Shown piece by piece: positions 1 through 6,297 of a stretch of DNA of 10,500 nt; position 1 is the first letter of the stretch; every line of letters begins with the position of its first letter. This stretch comes from Bacteroidota bacterium. Its GTDB lineage: Bacteria > Bacteroidota > Bacteroidia > Bacteroidales > Rikenellaceae. The stretch spans positions 1 through 10,500 of the forward strand of contig JAEZTA010000163.1 in NCBI GenBank assembly GCA_023443765.1, written 5' to 3'. The notes below the pieces were generated by a model that saw only the letters and a program-made list of their open reading frames with translations, searched no databases and had not been told where the DNA came from. Made by a program: the position numbers and the translations under genes.

Positions 1-204
1 CACGGAGAATGTACGGTCCGACTGCCACAGTTTGAGCAGCAATTCCTGTACGAGGTCTTCGGCCGTAGCGGGGCTGCCTGCGAGCGATGCGGAATAAGAG
101 CAGAGGGCCTTGTAGTAACGAACGTAAAGTTCCTCCCAGGCATCGGGGTCTTTCCCGTTGATCCTAGTTACGAAATCTTCAGTTTCGGTCCTTTTCAACT
201 CCAT
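1..204 (-). CDS. ECF-type RNA polymerase sigma factor, N-terminal part (runs off the left edge)
   Basis: The gene reads leftward from an ATG at 204-202 and stays open for 68 codons to the window edge, so only the start is present. The protein begins MELKRTETEDFV and carries a sigma-70 region 2 signature. An acidic/aromatic stretch at residues about 21-38 (DAWEELYVRYYKAL) is followed by AEDLVQELLLKLWQ at 48-61, the DxVQExFxxxW helix typical of region 2.2. This matches the large ECF sigma family of Bacteroidota, which recruits core RNA polymerase to special promoters, often together with an anti-sigma factor or a SusC/SusD system. Region 4 and any partner gene lie outside the window, so its target cannot be named. 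It is divergent from iorA. The ATG is well placed about 20 residues ahead of the conserved domain. Confidence 0.85.
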   Translation of the reverse strand, partial: MELKRTETEDFVTRINGKDPDAWEELYVRYYKALCSYSASLAGSPATAEDLVQELLLKLWQSDRTFSV

Positions 205-222
205 ATCGCATATTCCCCGACA

Positions 223-267
223 CCCGGAAACCGGGGTACAATTCTGCTTTACAGCCCCGAAAACGGG
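223..267 (-). other. Two small GC hairpins in the presumed leader of the sigma factor mRNA
   Basis: CCCGG at 223-227 pairs with CCGGG at 231-235 across a 3-nt loop, and CCCG at 256-259 pairs with CGGG at 264-267 across AAAA. Both lie between the candidate -7 box at 291-298 and the sigma ATG at 204. Stems of 4-5 bp are weak evidence of function; they could slightly modulate translation. Confidence 0.25.
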
Positions 268-290
268 CCTCGCAACAAGGGGTACGGCTG

Positions 291-298
291 CAAATATA
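291..298 (-). promoter_or_regulatory. Candidate -7 box for the sigma factor gene
   Basis: Read on the minus strand the sequence is TATATTTG, an exact match to the Bacteroidota -7 consensus TAnnTTTG. No TTG lies at the usual 19-21 nt upstream; the nearest is 12 nt away, so the -33 half is poor. A start near 284 would give an 80-nt leader for the sigma gene. Confidence 0.4.
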
Positions 299-446
299 AG
301 TATTTTGCACCAATATATAGGTAATTCGGACATTTTTCTGTCCCGGCCAAATCAGTCGCATTTTTACACATTTCAACTAAAGAACGGGGTAAAACAGACA
401 TTTATTCGGGATTCCGCCCGATGGTATAATAAATCGTCATCAAAGG

Positions 447-476
447 TTGCATTTTGATTAAATTTTCCTAAATTTG
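447..476 (+). promoter_or_regulatory. Bacteroidota-type promoter of the iorA operon
   Basis: The -7 box TAAATTTG at 469-476 matches TAnnTTTG exactly. A TTG at 447-449 forms the -33 half, with a spacer of exactly 19 nt (450-468). Transcription would start near 483, leaving a leader of about 20 nt before the iorA ATG at 504. No Shine-Dalgarno sequence is visible, as is usual in this phylum. The surroundings are strongly AT-rich, in contrast to the GC-rich gene that follows. Confidence 0.7.
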
Positions 477-503
477 TAAAATACGAAACAGACCTCAATT
501 CAC

Positions 504-2111
504 ATGGCAAAACGAGAACTTTTACTCGGAGATGAAGCCCTCGCACTGGGGGCGCTCCATGCAGGACTGTCGGGCGTTTACGCTTATCCGGGCACGCCCT
601 CGACCGAAATCACCGAATATATCCAGCAACACCCCCTGGCAGCGGAGCGCAATGTGCACCGTACCTGGTCGTCGAACGAGAAGACGGCCATGGAGGAGGC
701 GCTCGGCATGTCGTTCGCCGGCAAGCGCGCGCTGGTCTGCATGAAGCACGTGGGGCTGAACGTGGCGGCCGACGCCTTCGTCAACTCGGCGATGACCGGA
801 GCCAACGGCGGACTGGTGGTCGTGGCGGCGGACGACCCTTCGATGCACTCGTCGCAGAACGAGCAGGACTCGCGGTTTTTCGGCAAATTCGCCCTCATAC
901 CCACCTTCGAACCTGCGGACCAGCAGGAGACTTACGAAATGACGAAGGCCGCCTTCGAACTTTCGGAGCGCTACCGGATTCCGGTGCTGATGCGCCTGAC
1001 GACCCGCATGGCCCATTCGCGTGCCGTGGTCGAGGTGGGCGAAGCGCGCGCTGAGAATCCGCTGAGCTATCCCGAACAGGCCCGCCAGTGGGTGCTCATG
1101 CCGGGGAACTCGCGCGTGCGGTATAAAACCCTGCTGGAAGATTATGCCCGTCTGGAGGAGGAAGCCGCTGCAAGCCCGTTCAACGCCTACACAGAGGGAA
1201 CGGACAAACGACTGGGCATCATCGCCTGCGGCATTGCCTACAACTACCTGATGGAGAACTATCCCGACAGATGCCCGCACCCGGTGCTGAAGATCGCGCA
1301 ATATCCGCTCCCCCGCAACCTCGTACAACAGATTGCCGCCGAATGCGGAACGCTGCTGGTCCTCGAAGAGGGTCAGCCCGTCGTGGAGGAGGCCGTCCGG
1401 GGCATACTGCCCAATCCCCTAACGATCCGGGGCCGCCTGAGCGGCGAACTGCCCCGCACCGGGGAGTTGACGCCCGACAGCGTGCGCATAGCCCTCGGAA
1501 TGACGCCGCGCCCGACACAAACTGCGAGTGAGATCGTCGTACCCCGTCCGCCTGCGCTCTGCCAGGGATGCGGCCACCGCGACATGTACCACGCACTGAC
1601 GGAGGTAGTTCGCGAATATCCTTCCGGAAAAGTATTCAGCGACATCGGCTGTTACACGCTGGGCTGGCTCGCACCGCTGCACGCCATCGACACCTGCGTC
1701 GACATGGGCGCCTCGATCACCATGGCCAAAGGCGCCGCCGACGCCGGACAGCACCCTTCGATCGCTGTGATCGGCGACTCGACCTTCACCCACTCGGGCA
1801 TGACGGGGCTGCTGGACGCCGTGAACGAACGGTCGAACATCACGGTCATCATCTCGGACAACCTCACGACGGGCATGACCGGCGGCCAGGATTCGGCCGG
1901 AACGGGCCGCCTGGAACAGATATGCGCCGGCATCGGCGTCGACCCCGAACACATCCGCGTGGTCGTCCCCCTGCCGAAGAATGGCGAAGCGATGAAGGCG
2001 ATGATCCGCGAGGAGATCGCCTACCCGGGTGTATCGGTCATCATTCCGCGCCGCGAATGTATCCAGACGGCAAAGCGGCACCAACGTGGAAAATTGAAAG
2101 TCGAAGGTTGA
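504..2111 (+). CDS. iorA: Indolepyruvate:ferredoxin oxidoreductase, alpha subunit (535 aa, without ferredoxin domain)
   Basis: This is the catalytic TPP-containing subunit of a cytoplasmic 2-oxoacid:ferredoxin oxidoreductase. It converts aryl-pyruvates plus CoA to aryl-acetyl-CoA, CO2 and reduced ferredoxin. The N-terminal pyruvate-binding (PFOR domain I-like) part spans about residues 1-200 and includes GVYAYPGTPSTEI (24-36). The C-terminal TPP domain (about 350-515) has CQGCGHRDMYHAL (353-365), SDIGCYTLG (379-387), and a TPP/Mg motif that opens with GDS at 424-426 and closes with the Asn at 453. Archaeal IorA proteins run to over 600 residues and end in a two-cluster ferredoxin domain rich in CxxCxxC motifs. 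This one stops at residue 535 with no such cysteines, so electrons must leave by another route. Its last residues and stop codon lie inside a heptamer repeat (2086-2113). It heads the operon, 130 nt before iorB. The aryl preference is a family inference. Confidence 0.9.
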   Translation: MAKRELLLGDEALALGALHAGLSGVYAYPGTPSTEITEYIQQHPLAAERNVHRTWSSNEKTAMEEALGMSFAGKRALVCMKHVGLNVAADAFVNSAMTGANGGLVVVAADDPSMHSSQNEQDSRFFGKFALIPTFEPADQQETYEMTKAAFELSERYRIPVLMRLTTRMAHSRAVVEVGEARAENPLSYPEQARQWVLMPGNSRVRYKTLLEDYARLEEEAAASPFNAYTEGTDKRLGIIACGIAYNYLMENYPDRCPHPVLKIAQYPLPRNLVQQIAAECGTLLVLEEGQPVVEEAVRGILPNPLTIRGRLSGELPRTGELTPDSVRIALGMTPRPTQTASEIVVPRPPALCQGCGHRDMYHALTEVVREYPSGKVFSDIGCYTLGWLAPLHAIDTCVDMGASITMAKGAADAGQHPSIAVIGDSTFTHSGMTGLLDAVNERSNITVIISDNLTTGMTGGQDSAGTGRLEQICAGIGVDPEHIRVVVPLPKNGEAMKAMIREEIAYPGVSVIIPRRECIQTAKRHQRGKLKVEG

Positions 2112-2238
2112 AAGTTCTACGTTTCCGCTATAAACGCCGACAACCACTCAACGCTCTTTTTCACCAGACGTACACCCCATCGATTCTCCGGTAAGTTCCG
2201 GCACCGAATCTTTCAATTTTACACTTTCAACTTTCAGC
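2086..2238. repeat. Inverted pair of period-7 repeat arrays (consensus RTTGAAA) around the iorA-iorB gap
   Basis: The left arm, 2086-2113, is four tandem heptamers on the plus strand, including ATTGAAA (2093-2099) and GTTGAAA (2107-2113). The right arm, 2211-2238, is four heptamers on the minus strand: ATTGAAA, GTGTAAA, GTTGAAA and GCTGAAA, reading from 2211 upward. The arms contain an exact 11-bp inverted repeat, 2090-2100 against 2210-2220. The left arm encodes the end of IorA, including its TGA at 2109-2111. The right arm ends 3 nt before the iorB ATG. The roughly 97 bp between the arms shows no gene. Similar AT-rich heptamer tracts occur, from my recollection, in intergenic DNA of Bacteroidota. 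In RNA the arms could fold into a long stem and affect expression of iorB relative to iorA. Confidence 0.7.
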
Positions 2239-2241
2239 TTT

Positions 2242-2829
2242 ATGAAACGCGACATCATACTCTCGGGCGTGGGAGGGCAGGGAATCCTCTCGATCGCCGC
2301 CGTCATCGGACGGGCCGCCCTCGAAGACGGATTGCAGATCAAGCAGGCCGAGGTCCACGGCATGAGCCAGCGCGGCGGCGACGTACAGTCGAACCTGCGC
2401 ATCAGTTCGTCGGCGATCCGTTCGGACCTCATTCCGCGCGGCGGGGCCGACATCGTCGTCTCGCTCGAACCGATGGAGGCGCTGCGCTACCTGCCGTGGC
2501 TCTCCGGCGAAGGTTGGGTGATCACCAACACCACGCCGCTGATCAACATCCCGAACTACCCCGCCGCCGAGGAGCTGCAACGCGAACTGGCGAAACTTCC
2601 GCATGTCGTGGCCCTCGATGCCGACGCCGTCGCCCGGGCTGCGGCATCGCCCCGTTCGGCCAACATGGTGCTGCTGGGCGCTGCTGCGCCGTTCCTGGGA
2701 ATCGACGTTGCAAAACTGGAGGCCGGTATCCGCAGCATCTTCGCCCGTAAGGGGGAACAGGTCGTCGAAATGAACCTCACGGCATTCCGTGCTGGCTACG
2801 AAGCGGCTCAAAAACAGGCAAAACGATGA
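2242..2829 (+). CDS. iorB: Indolepyruvate:ferredoxin oxidoreductase, beta subunit (195 aa)
   Basis: This is the small subunit that pairs with IorA. It belongs to the PFOR gamma-like domain family (pyruvate/ketoisovalerate oxidoreductase, catalytic domain), which helps bind CoA and completes the active site. The glycine-rich start SGVGGQGIL (8-16) and the block EVHGMSQRGG (37-46) are the hallmarks of IorB, and a length of 195 aa is normal for the family. There are no iron-sulphur cysteine clusters. The ATG at 2242 gives a start that reads directly into the conserved glycine motif. The gene follows iorA after the repeat-bearing gap, and its TGA overlaps the aminotransferase start by 4 bp (ATGA, 2826-2829), which implies translational coupling with that gene. 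Confidence 0.92.
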   Translation: MKRDIILSGVGGQGILSIAAVIGRAALEDGLQIKQAEVHGMSQRGGDVQSNLRISSSAIRSDLIPRGGADIVVSLEPMEALRYLPWLSGEGWVITNTTPLINIPNYPAAEELQRELAKLPHVVALDADAVARAAASPRSANMVLLGAAAPFLGIDVAKLEAGIRSIFARKGEQVVEMNLTAFRAGYEAAQKQAKR

Positions 2830-4136
2830 AAATACCCTTCGACAGGTCCTCGCTCCGCAGCGCACTGGAGCAGATGGACATCGCAGACATCGCGCAGGCC
2901 ACGATCCGCCAGTCGGGCGACATCGCCCGCATCATGGAACGCGAGACAGGCGTAGAGTTCCTCCACCTCGAAATGGGCGTGCCCGGCCTGCCGCCCGAAC
3001 AGGTCGGCATCGAGGCCGAATGCCTCGCCCTGCAGTCGGGCATCGCGTCGCAATACCCCAACATGTTCGGCATTCCGGAACTCAAGACGCAGGCGTCACG
3101 GTTTCTCAAAGCCTTCCTCGATGTCGACGTAGCCCCCGAGGGCTGCATCCCGACCGTCGGTTCGATGCAGGGAAGTTTCTCGACCTTCCTGCTCTGCTCG
3201 CAACTCGACCCGCAGAAGCGCAAGATACTCTTTATCGACCCGGGATTCCCCGTGCAGCGGAGCCAGGTGCACATCCTCGGCATCCCCTCGGAGTCGTTCG
3301 ACATCTACGACTTCCGGGGCGACAAGCTGGGGCCGAAGATCGAGAGCTACCTCGCAGCAGGCGACGTGGCGGCCATCGTCTACTCCAACCCCAACAACCC
3401 GGCGTGGATCTGCCTCACGGAGGACGAACTGCGCACGATTGGGGAGCTGGCCACGCAATACGACGCCATCGTCATCGAGGACCTCGCCTACCTCTGCATG
3501 GATTTCCGCAAACCGCTGGGACGGCCTTTCGAAGCCCCCTACCAGAATTCGGTGGCGCGCTATACGAAGAATTACATCCTGCTGGTCTCCGGGTCGAAGA
3601 TATTCAGCTACGCCGGACAGCGGATCGCCGTGGCGGCGATCTCCGACGCGCTTTTCCACCGCGAATACCCCGCCCTGCGCGAACGTTACAACATCGGACG
3701 GCTGGGCGATGCCTATGTGCTGGTCTTCCTCTATGCGGCATCGTCGGGAACGAGCCACTCGGCGCAGCATGCCCTGGCGGCGATGTTCCGCGCGGCGGCC
3801 GACGGCGAACTGGACTTCGTGGGCGAAGCCTCGGAGTACGCCCGGCGTGCGAAGCTGACCAAGGAGACGTTCCTCCGCCACGGATTCCGCATCGTCTACG
3901 ACAAGGACCGCGACGAGAAGGTCAGCGACGGATTTTTCTACACCATCGGCTACGGCGCGATGACCAGCGCCGAACTGCTGAGCGAGTTGCTGCTCTACGG
4001 CATCTGCGCCATCTCGCTCACCTCGACCGGAAGCCGCCAGCACGGCATCCGCGTCTGCATCTCGCAGATGAACCGCCCGGAGCAGTTCGACATGCTCGAA
4101 GAACGCTTGCAGGCTTTTGCCCAAAACCATAAATAA
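2826..4136 (+). CDS. PLP-dependent aminotransferase, class I/II fold type I (likely aromatic or related amino acid)
   Basis: This 436-aa cytoplasmic transaminase most likely supplies the 2-oxoacid used by IorAB. The fold type I landmarks are in order: SMQGSF (113-118) at the cofactor phosphate end; NPNNP (188-192), holding the Asn that contacts the pyridoxal ring oxygen; EDLAY (218-222), with Asp219 for the pyridine nitrogen and Tyr222; SGSK (255-258), with Lys258 as the Schiff-base lysine; Arg266 for phosphate; and Arg409 in HGIRV as the probable substrate carboxylate anchor. All expected catalytic residues are present. The gene overlaps iorB by 4 bp and ends 7 nt before the favoured CoA-transferase start, so it is firmly inside the operon. 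Aromatic amino acid use is inferred from its neighbours; the sequence alone does not exclude branched-chain, methionine or alanine/glutamate activity. Confidence 0.88.
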   Translation: MKIPFDRSSLRSALEQMDIADIAQATIRQSGDIARIMERETGVEFLHLEMGVPGLPPEQVGIEAECLALQSGIASQYPNMFGIPELKTQASRFLKAFLDVDVAPEGCIPTVGSMQGSFSTFLLCSQLDPQKRKILFIDPGFPVQRSQVHILGIPSESFDIYDFRGDKLGPKIESYLAAGDVAAIVYSNPNNPAWICLTEDELRTIGELATQYDAIVIEDLAYLCMDFRKPLGRPFEAPYQNSVARYTKNYILLVSGSKIFSYAGQRIAVAAISDALFHREYPALRERYNIGRLGDAYVLVFLYAASSGTSHSAQHALAAMFRAAADGELDFVGEASEYARRAKLTKETFLRHGFRIVYDKDRDEKVSDGFFYTIGYGAMTSAELLSELLLYGICAISLTSTGSRQHGIRVCISQMNRPEQFDMLEERLQAFAQNHK

Positions 4137-4143
4137 GACCACT

Positions 4144-5439
4144 ATGCGCTTTACGACTGCCGCGGAGGCGGTAAAACTCATCCGATCCAACGACAGCGTT
4201 TACATCCAGGGCAGCACCTCGATCCCCGAGGTGCTCGTGGCGGCTATGGCCGACCGCGGGACGGAACTCAGCGGGGTGAAGGTCTACTCGGCATTTGCCG
4301 TGGGGGCTTTCGACGCCCCCTACTGCCGGCCCGAATACCGGGAATCGTTCCTCGTCAACAGCCTGTTCGTCGCCAACAACACCCGCCGGTGGCTGGCCGA
4401 CGGTTACGGGCAGACGATCCCGGCGTTCCTGGGCGAAATCCCCGGGTTGTTCCGCGACGGCACGCTGCCCGTCGACGTGGCGCTGGTCAACGTCTCGCCG
4501 CCCGACGCCGAAGGTTACTGCTCGTTCGGCGTCTCGGCCGACCTCGCGGTCTCGGCCGTGGAGTGTGCCAAAATGGTCATCGCGCAGGTCAACAAGGCCA
4601 TGCCCTACTCCTACGGCGACGCGGTGATCCACTCCTCGCGCTTCGCGGCGGCCGTGGAGGTCGACTCCCCGCTGGTCGAAGTCCCGACAGCCGTGCCGAC
4701 CGAAACCGAACTTAGGATCGGCAACTACATCGCCGAACTGATTCCCGACGGAGCAACGCTCCAGATCGGCGTCGGAGGCATCCCGAATGCCGTGCTGGCA
4801 GCCCTCAGCGGGCACAAGCACCTGGGGCTGCACACCGAAGCGATGACCGACGGCGTGCTGCCGCTGCTGGAAAGCGGCGTGATCGACAACTCGCAGAAAG
4901 TCGTAATGCCCGGCATGACGGTGGCCTCGCTGGCCCTCGGCTCGCGGCGGCTATACGATTATATGGACTACCGCAAGGACCTCGTGATGAAGGATGTGGC
5001 GTGGACCAACGACCCGTTCCGCATCCGTCAGAACCCGCGTGTCATGGCCATCAACTCAGCCGTGGAGGTCGACCTCACGGGGCAGGTGTGCGCCGACTCG
5101 GTCGGCACGCGCATCATCTCGGGCGTCGGCGGGCAGCACGACTTCATGTACGGCGGAGCGCTGTCCGAAGGCGGCAAGACCTTCATCGCCATCCCTTCGG
5201 CCACGCCCAAAGGCGAATCGAAGATCAAGGCGCTGCTGACACCCGGCGCAGGTGTCGTCACCACACGCCATATGGTCCAGCACATCGTCACCGAGTATGG
5301 CGTGGCGCACCTCCGGGGCCGCAACCTCGCCGAGCGCGCCCGGGCGCTGATCGCCGTGGCGCACCCCTCGGTCCGCGAAGAGTTGGAACGCGCCGCAGCG
5401 GAACGCTTCGGCTACTCGTTCCTGCGGCTCAAACCGTAA
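4144..5439 (+). CDS. Acetyl-CoA hydrolase/transferase family CoA-transferase (4-hydroxybutyrate/butyryl-CoA:acetate type)
   Basis: This 431-aa protein belongs to the family of 4-hydroxybutyrate CoA-transferase and butyryl-CoA:acetate CoA-transferase, which swap CoA between a carboxylic acid and an acyl-CoA through a glutamyl-CoA intermediate. Two domains are evident. The first covers about residues 1-190. The second holds the CoA-binding IGVGGIPNAV (208-217) and LHTEAMTDG (229-237), in which Glu232 aligns with the family's catalytic glutamate. The C-terminal signature VTEYGVAHLRG (382-392) is intact, followed by ERARALI and AHP. I prefer the ATG at 4144, since its protein begins FTTAAEAVKLI as relatives do; an in-frame ATG at 4117 would add nine residues and overlap the aminotransferase. 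In this operon it would release aryl-acetate from aryl-acetyl-CoA with acetate as acceptor, which conserves the thioester as acetyl-CoA. That substrate is inferred from context. Confidence 0.87.
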   Translation: MRFTTAAEAVKLIRSNDSVYIQGSTSIPEVLVAAMADRGTELSGVKVYSAFAVGAFDAPYCRPEYRESFLVNSLFVANNTRRWLADGYGQTIPAFLGEIPGLFRDGTLPVDVALVNVSPPDAEGYCSFGVSADLAVSAVECAKMVIAQVNKAMPYSYGDAVIHSSRFAAAVEVDSPLVEVPTAVPTETELRIGNYIAELIPDGATLQIGVGGIPNAVLAALSGHKHLGLHTEAMTDGVLPLLESGVIDNSQKVVMPGMTVASLALGSRRLYDYMDYRKDLVMKDVAWTNDPFRIRQNPRVMAINSAVEVDLTGQVCADSVGTRIISGVGGQHDFMYGGALSEGGKTFIAIPSATPKGESKIKALLTPGAGVVTTRHMVQHIVTEYGVAHLRGRNLAERARALIAVAHPSVREELERAAAERFGYSFLRLKP

Positions 5440-5445
5440 CCTCCG

Positions 5446-5474
5446 CCCGGCTCCCGAGAGCCGGGTTTTATTTT
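5446..5474 (+). terminator. Strong intrinsic terminator after the ior operon
   Basis: CCCGGCTC (5446-5453) and GAGCCGGG (5458-5465) form a perfect 8-bp stem with a 4-nt loop, followed by TTTTATTTT (5466-5474). It begins 6 nt after the CoA-transferase stop and ends only 7 nt before the ATG of the HAD gene. Confidence 0.88.
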
Positions 5475-5481
5475 AGATAGT

Positions 5482-6129
5482 ATGCATTGGAAATACCTCT
5501 TTTTCGACCTCGACGGCACGCTGACCGACCCCATGCCGGGCATTACCCGGTCGGTGCAGCATGCCCTGCGCCACTTCGGCATCGAAGTGGAAGACCTGAA
5601 CGAATTATGCCCCTTCATCGGGCCGCCGCTCGCGGACTCCTTCCGGGAACGTTACGGCATGACCGACGCCGAAGCCACCGAAGCCGTCGCCAAATACCGT
5701 GAATACTACGCCCCGAAGGGCATCTTCGAGAACGAACCTTATCCCGGAATCCTCAGTCTGCTGGCCGCAACGACCGCCGCCGGTTGCGTAAATGTCATGG
5801 CTACCTCAAAACCGACGCCCTTTGCCCGGCAGATCGCCGAACACTTCGGGTTCGAACAGCACTTCCGGCTGATCAGCGGCAGTACGTTCGACGGCACACG
5901 CACAACCAAAGCCGACGTGATCCGCCATGCGCTCGGCGAACTGCAAATCGCCCCGCACGAGGCCGTCATGATCGGCGACCGCCGTTACGACATCGAAGGG
6001 GCCGCCGAAACGGGGATCGACTCGATCGCCGTAGGCTGGGGCTACGCTTCGCCCGGCGAACTGGAAGCCGCGCATCCCGGCCATTTCGCCCCCGATGTCG
6101 CAGCGCTCCGCCGGCTGCTCATCGGATAA
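5482..6129 (+). CDS. HAD-superfamily phosphatase (phosphoglycolate phosphatase / 5'-nucleotidase-like)
   Basis: This 215-aa cytosolic Mg-dependent phosphohydrolase is of HAD subfamily I. Motif I is DLDGT (9-13), with nucleophile Asp9 and acid Asp11. Motif II is ATSK (107-110). Motif III includes Lys143. Motif IV is GDRRYD (165-170), with Asp166 and Asp170. A helical cap lies at about residues 16-85 and carries FIGPPL (45-50), a mark of the Gph/5'-nucleotidase-like branch. Length is normal and all four motifs are intact. The natural substrate cannot be told from sequence; small phosphate esters such as phosphoglycolate or nucleotides are typical. The gene starts just after a strong terminator and shows no recognisable promoter of its own, so it may depend on read-through or on a start within the CoA-transferase gene. 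A link to the ior pathway is not evident. Confidence 0.88.
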   Translation: MHWKYLFFDLDGTLTDPMPGITRSVQHALRHFGIEVEDLNELCPFIGPPLADSFRERYGMTDAEATEAVAKYREYYAPKGIFENEPYPGILSLLAATTAAGCVNVMATSKPTPFARQIAEHFGFEQHFRLISGSTFDGTRTTKADVIRHALGELQIAPHEAVMIGDRRYDIEGAAETGIDSIAVGWGYASPGELEAAHPGHFAPDVAALRRLLIG

Positions 6130-6152
6130 CTTGATCGGTCAACTAACGAACT

Positions 6153-6190
6153 GTAACCCCACTCTTATCGGGGGGGGGTAACATTTTATT
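6153..6190 (+). terminator. Possible weak terminator after the HAD gene, with a run of nine G
   Basis: ACCCC at 6156-6160 can pair with GGGGT at 6175-6179. After an A-A mismatch, GT (6153-6154) pairs with AC (6181-6182), and ATTTTATT follows (6183-6190). The 3' arm is part of an uninterrupted run of nine G (6170-6178), so several pairing registers are possible. The loop is about 14 nt, the stem is imperfect and the T-tract is broken by A, so the call is tentative. Confidence 0.4.
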
Positions 6191-6268
6191 GATTTTCGAT
6201 AAAAATAAATTGTTTTTCACGATTTCTTTATTACCTTTGTCCCCGGACACGTAACAAACCGTTACCCC
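6175..6268. repeat. 8-bp inverted repeat flanking the ABC cluster promoter
   Basis: GGGGTAAC at 6175-6182 is the exact reverse complement of GTTACCCC at 6261-6268, and the promoter at 6210-6239 lies between them. A smaller hairpin, GTAAC (6251-6255) with GTTAC (6261-6265), overlaps the right arm just after the predicted start of transcription. Matches this short can arise by chance in 170 bp. Operator half-sites or a leader hairpin are the plainest readings. Confidence 0.25.
6210..6239 (+). promoter_or_regulatory. Bacteroidota-type promoter of the ABC efflux cluster
   Basis: The -7 box TACCTTTG (6232-6239) matches TAnnTTTG. A TTG at 6210-6212 supplies the -33 half with a spacer of exactly 19 nt. 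Transcription would begin near 6246, giving a leader of about 52 nt before the ATPase ATG at 6298. The region is AT-rich, unlike the flanking genes. Confidence 0.7.
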
Positions 6269-6297
6269 GACAAACCTCACCCGGCCCGCAGACGGAT

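Larger units (their letters stand above)
205..503. other. Divergent intergenic region between the sigma factor and iorA
   Basis: About 300 bp of AT-rich DNA separates the two divergent genes. It holds a good promoter toward iorA, a candidate promoter toward the sigma gene, and several short hairpins: 223-235, 256-267, 328-343 and 406-421. An open frame on the plus strand at 158-457 looks like chance, since its protein has no recognisable domain and it runs antisense into the sigma gene. I see no tRNA, riboswitch or convincing small gene. Confidence 0.6.

Noticed and set aside
425..430. TATAAT hexamer upstream of iorA
   Set aside because: It resembles an E. coli -10 box, but Bacteroidota primary promoters use TAnnTTTG, and an exact one with correct spacing is found at 469-476.
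158..457. Plus-strand open frame of 99 codons over the sigma gene start and the intergenic region
   Set aside because: No recognisable domain, antisense to the sigma factor N-terminus, and it runs through AT-rich promoter DNA.
2112..2241. Possible hidden ferredoxin remnant in the iorA-iorB gap
   Set aside because: The iorA frame continues open after its stop through the gap but contains no cysteines and no resemblance to a ferredoxin.
2789..4132. Plus-strand open frame of 447 codons overlapping the aminotransferase in another frame
   Set aside because: Arg/Pro/His-rich shadow translation; the 2826-4136 frame holds every PLP-enzyme motif.
4117..4143. Earlier ATG for the CoA-transferase
   Set aside because: It would overlap the aminotransferase by 20 nt and add residues (MPKTINKTT) not expected in the family; the ATG at 4144 fits the family start better. 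Not fully excluded.
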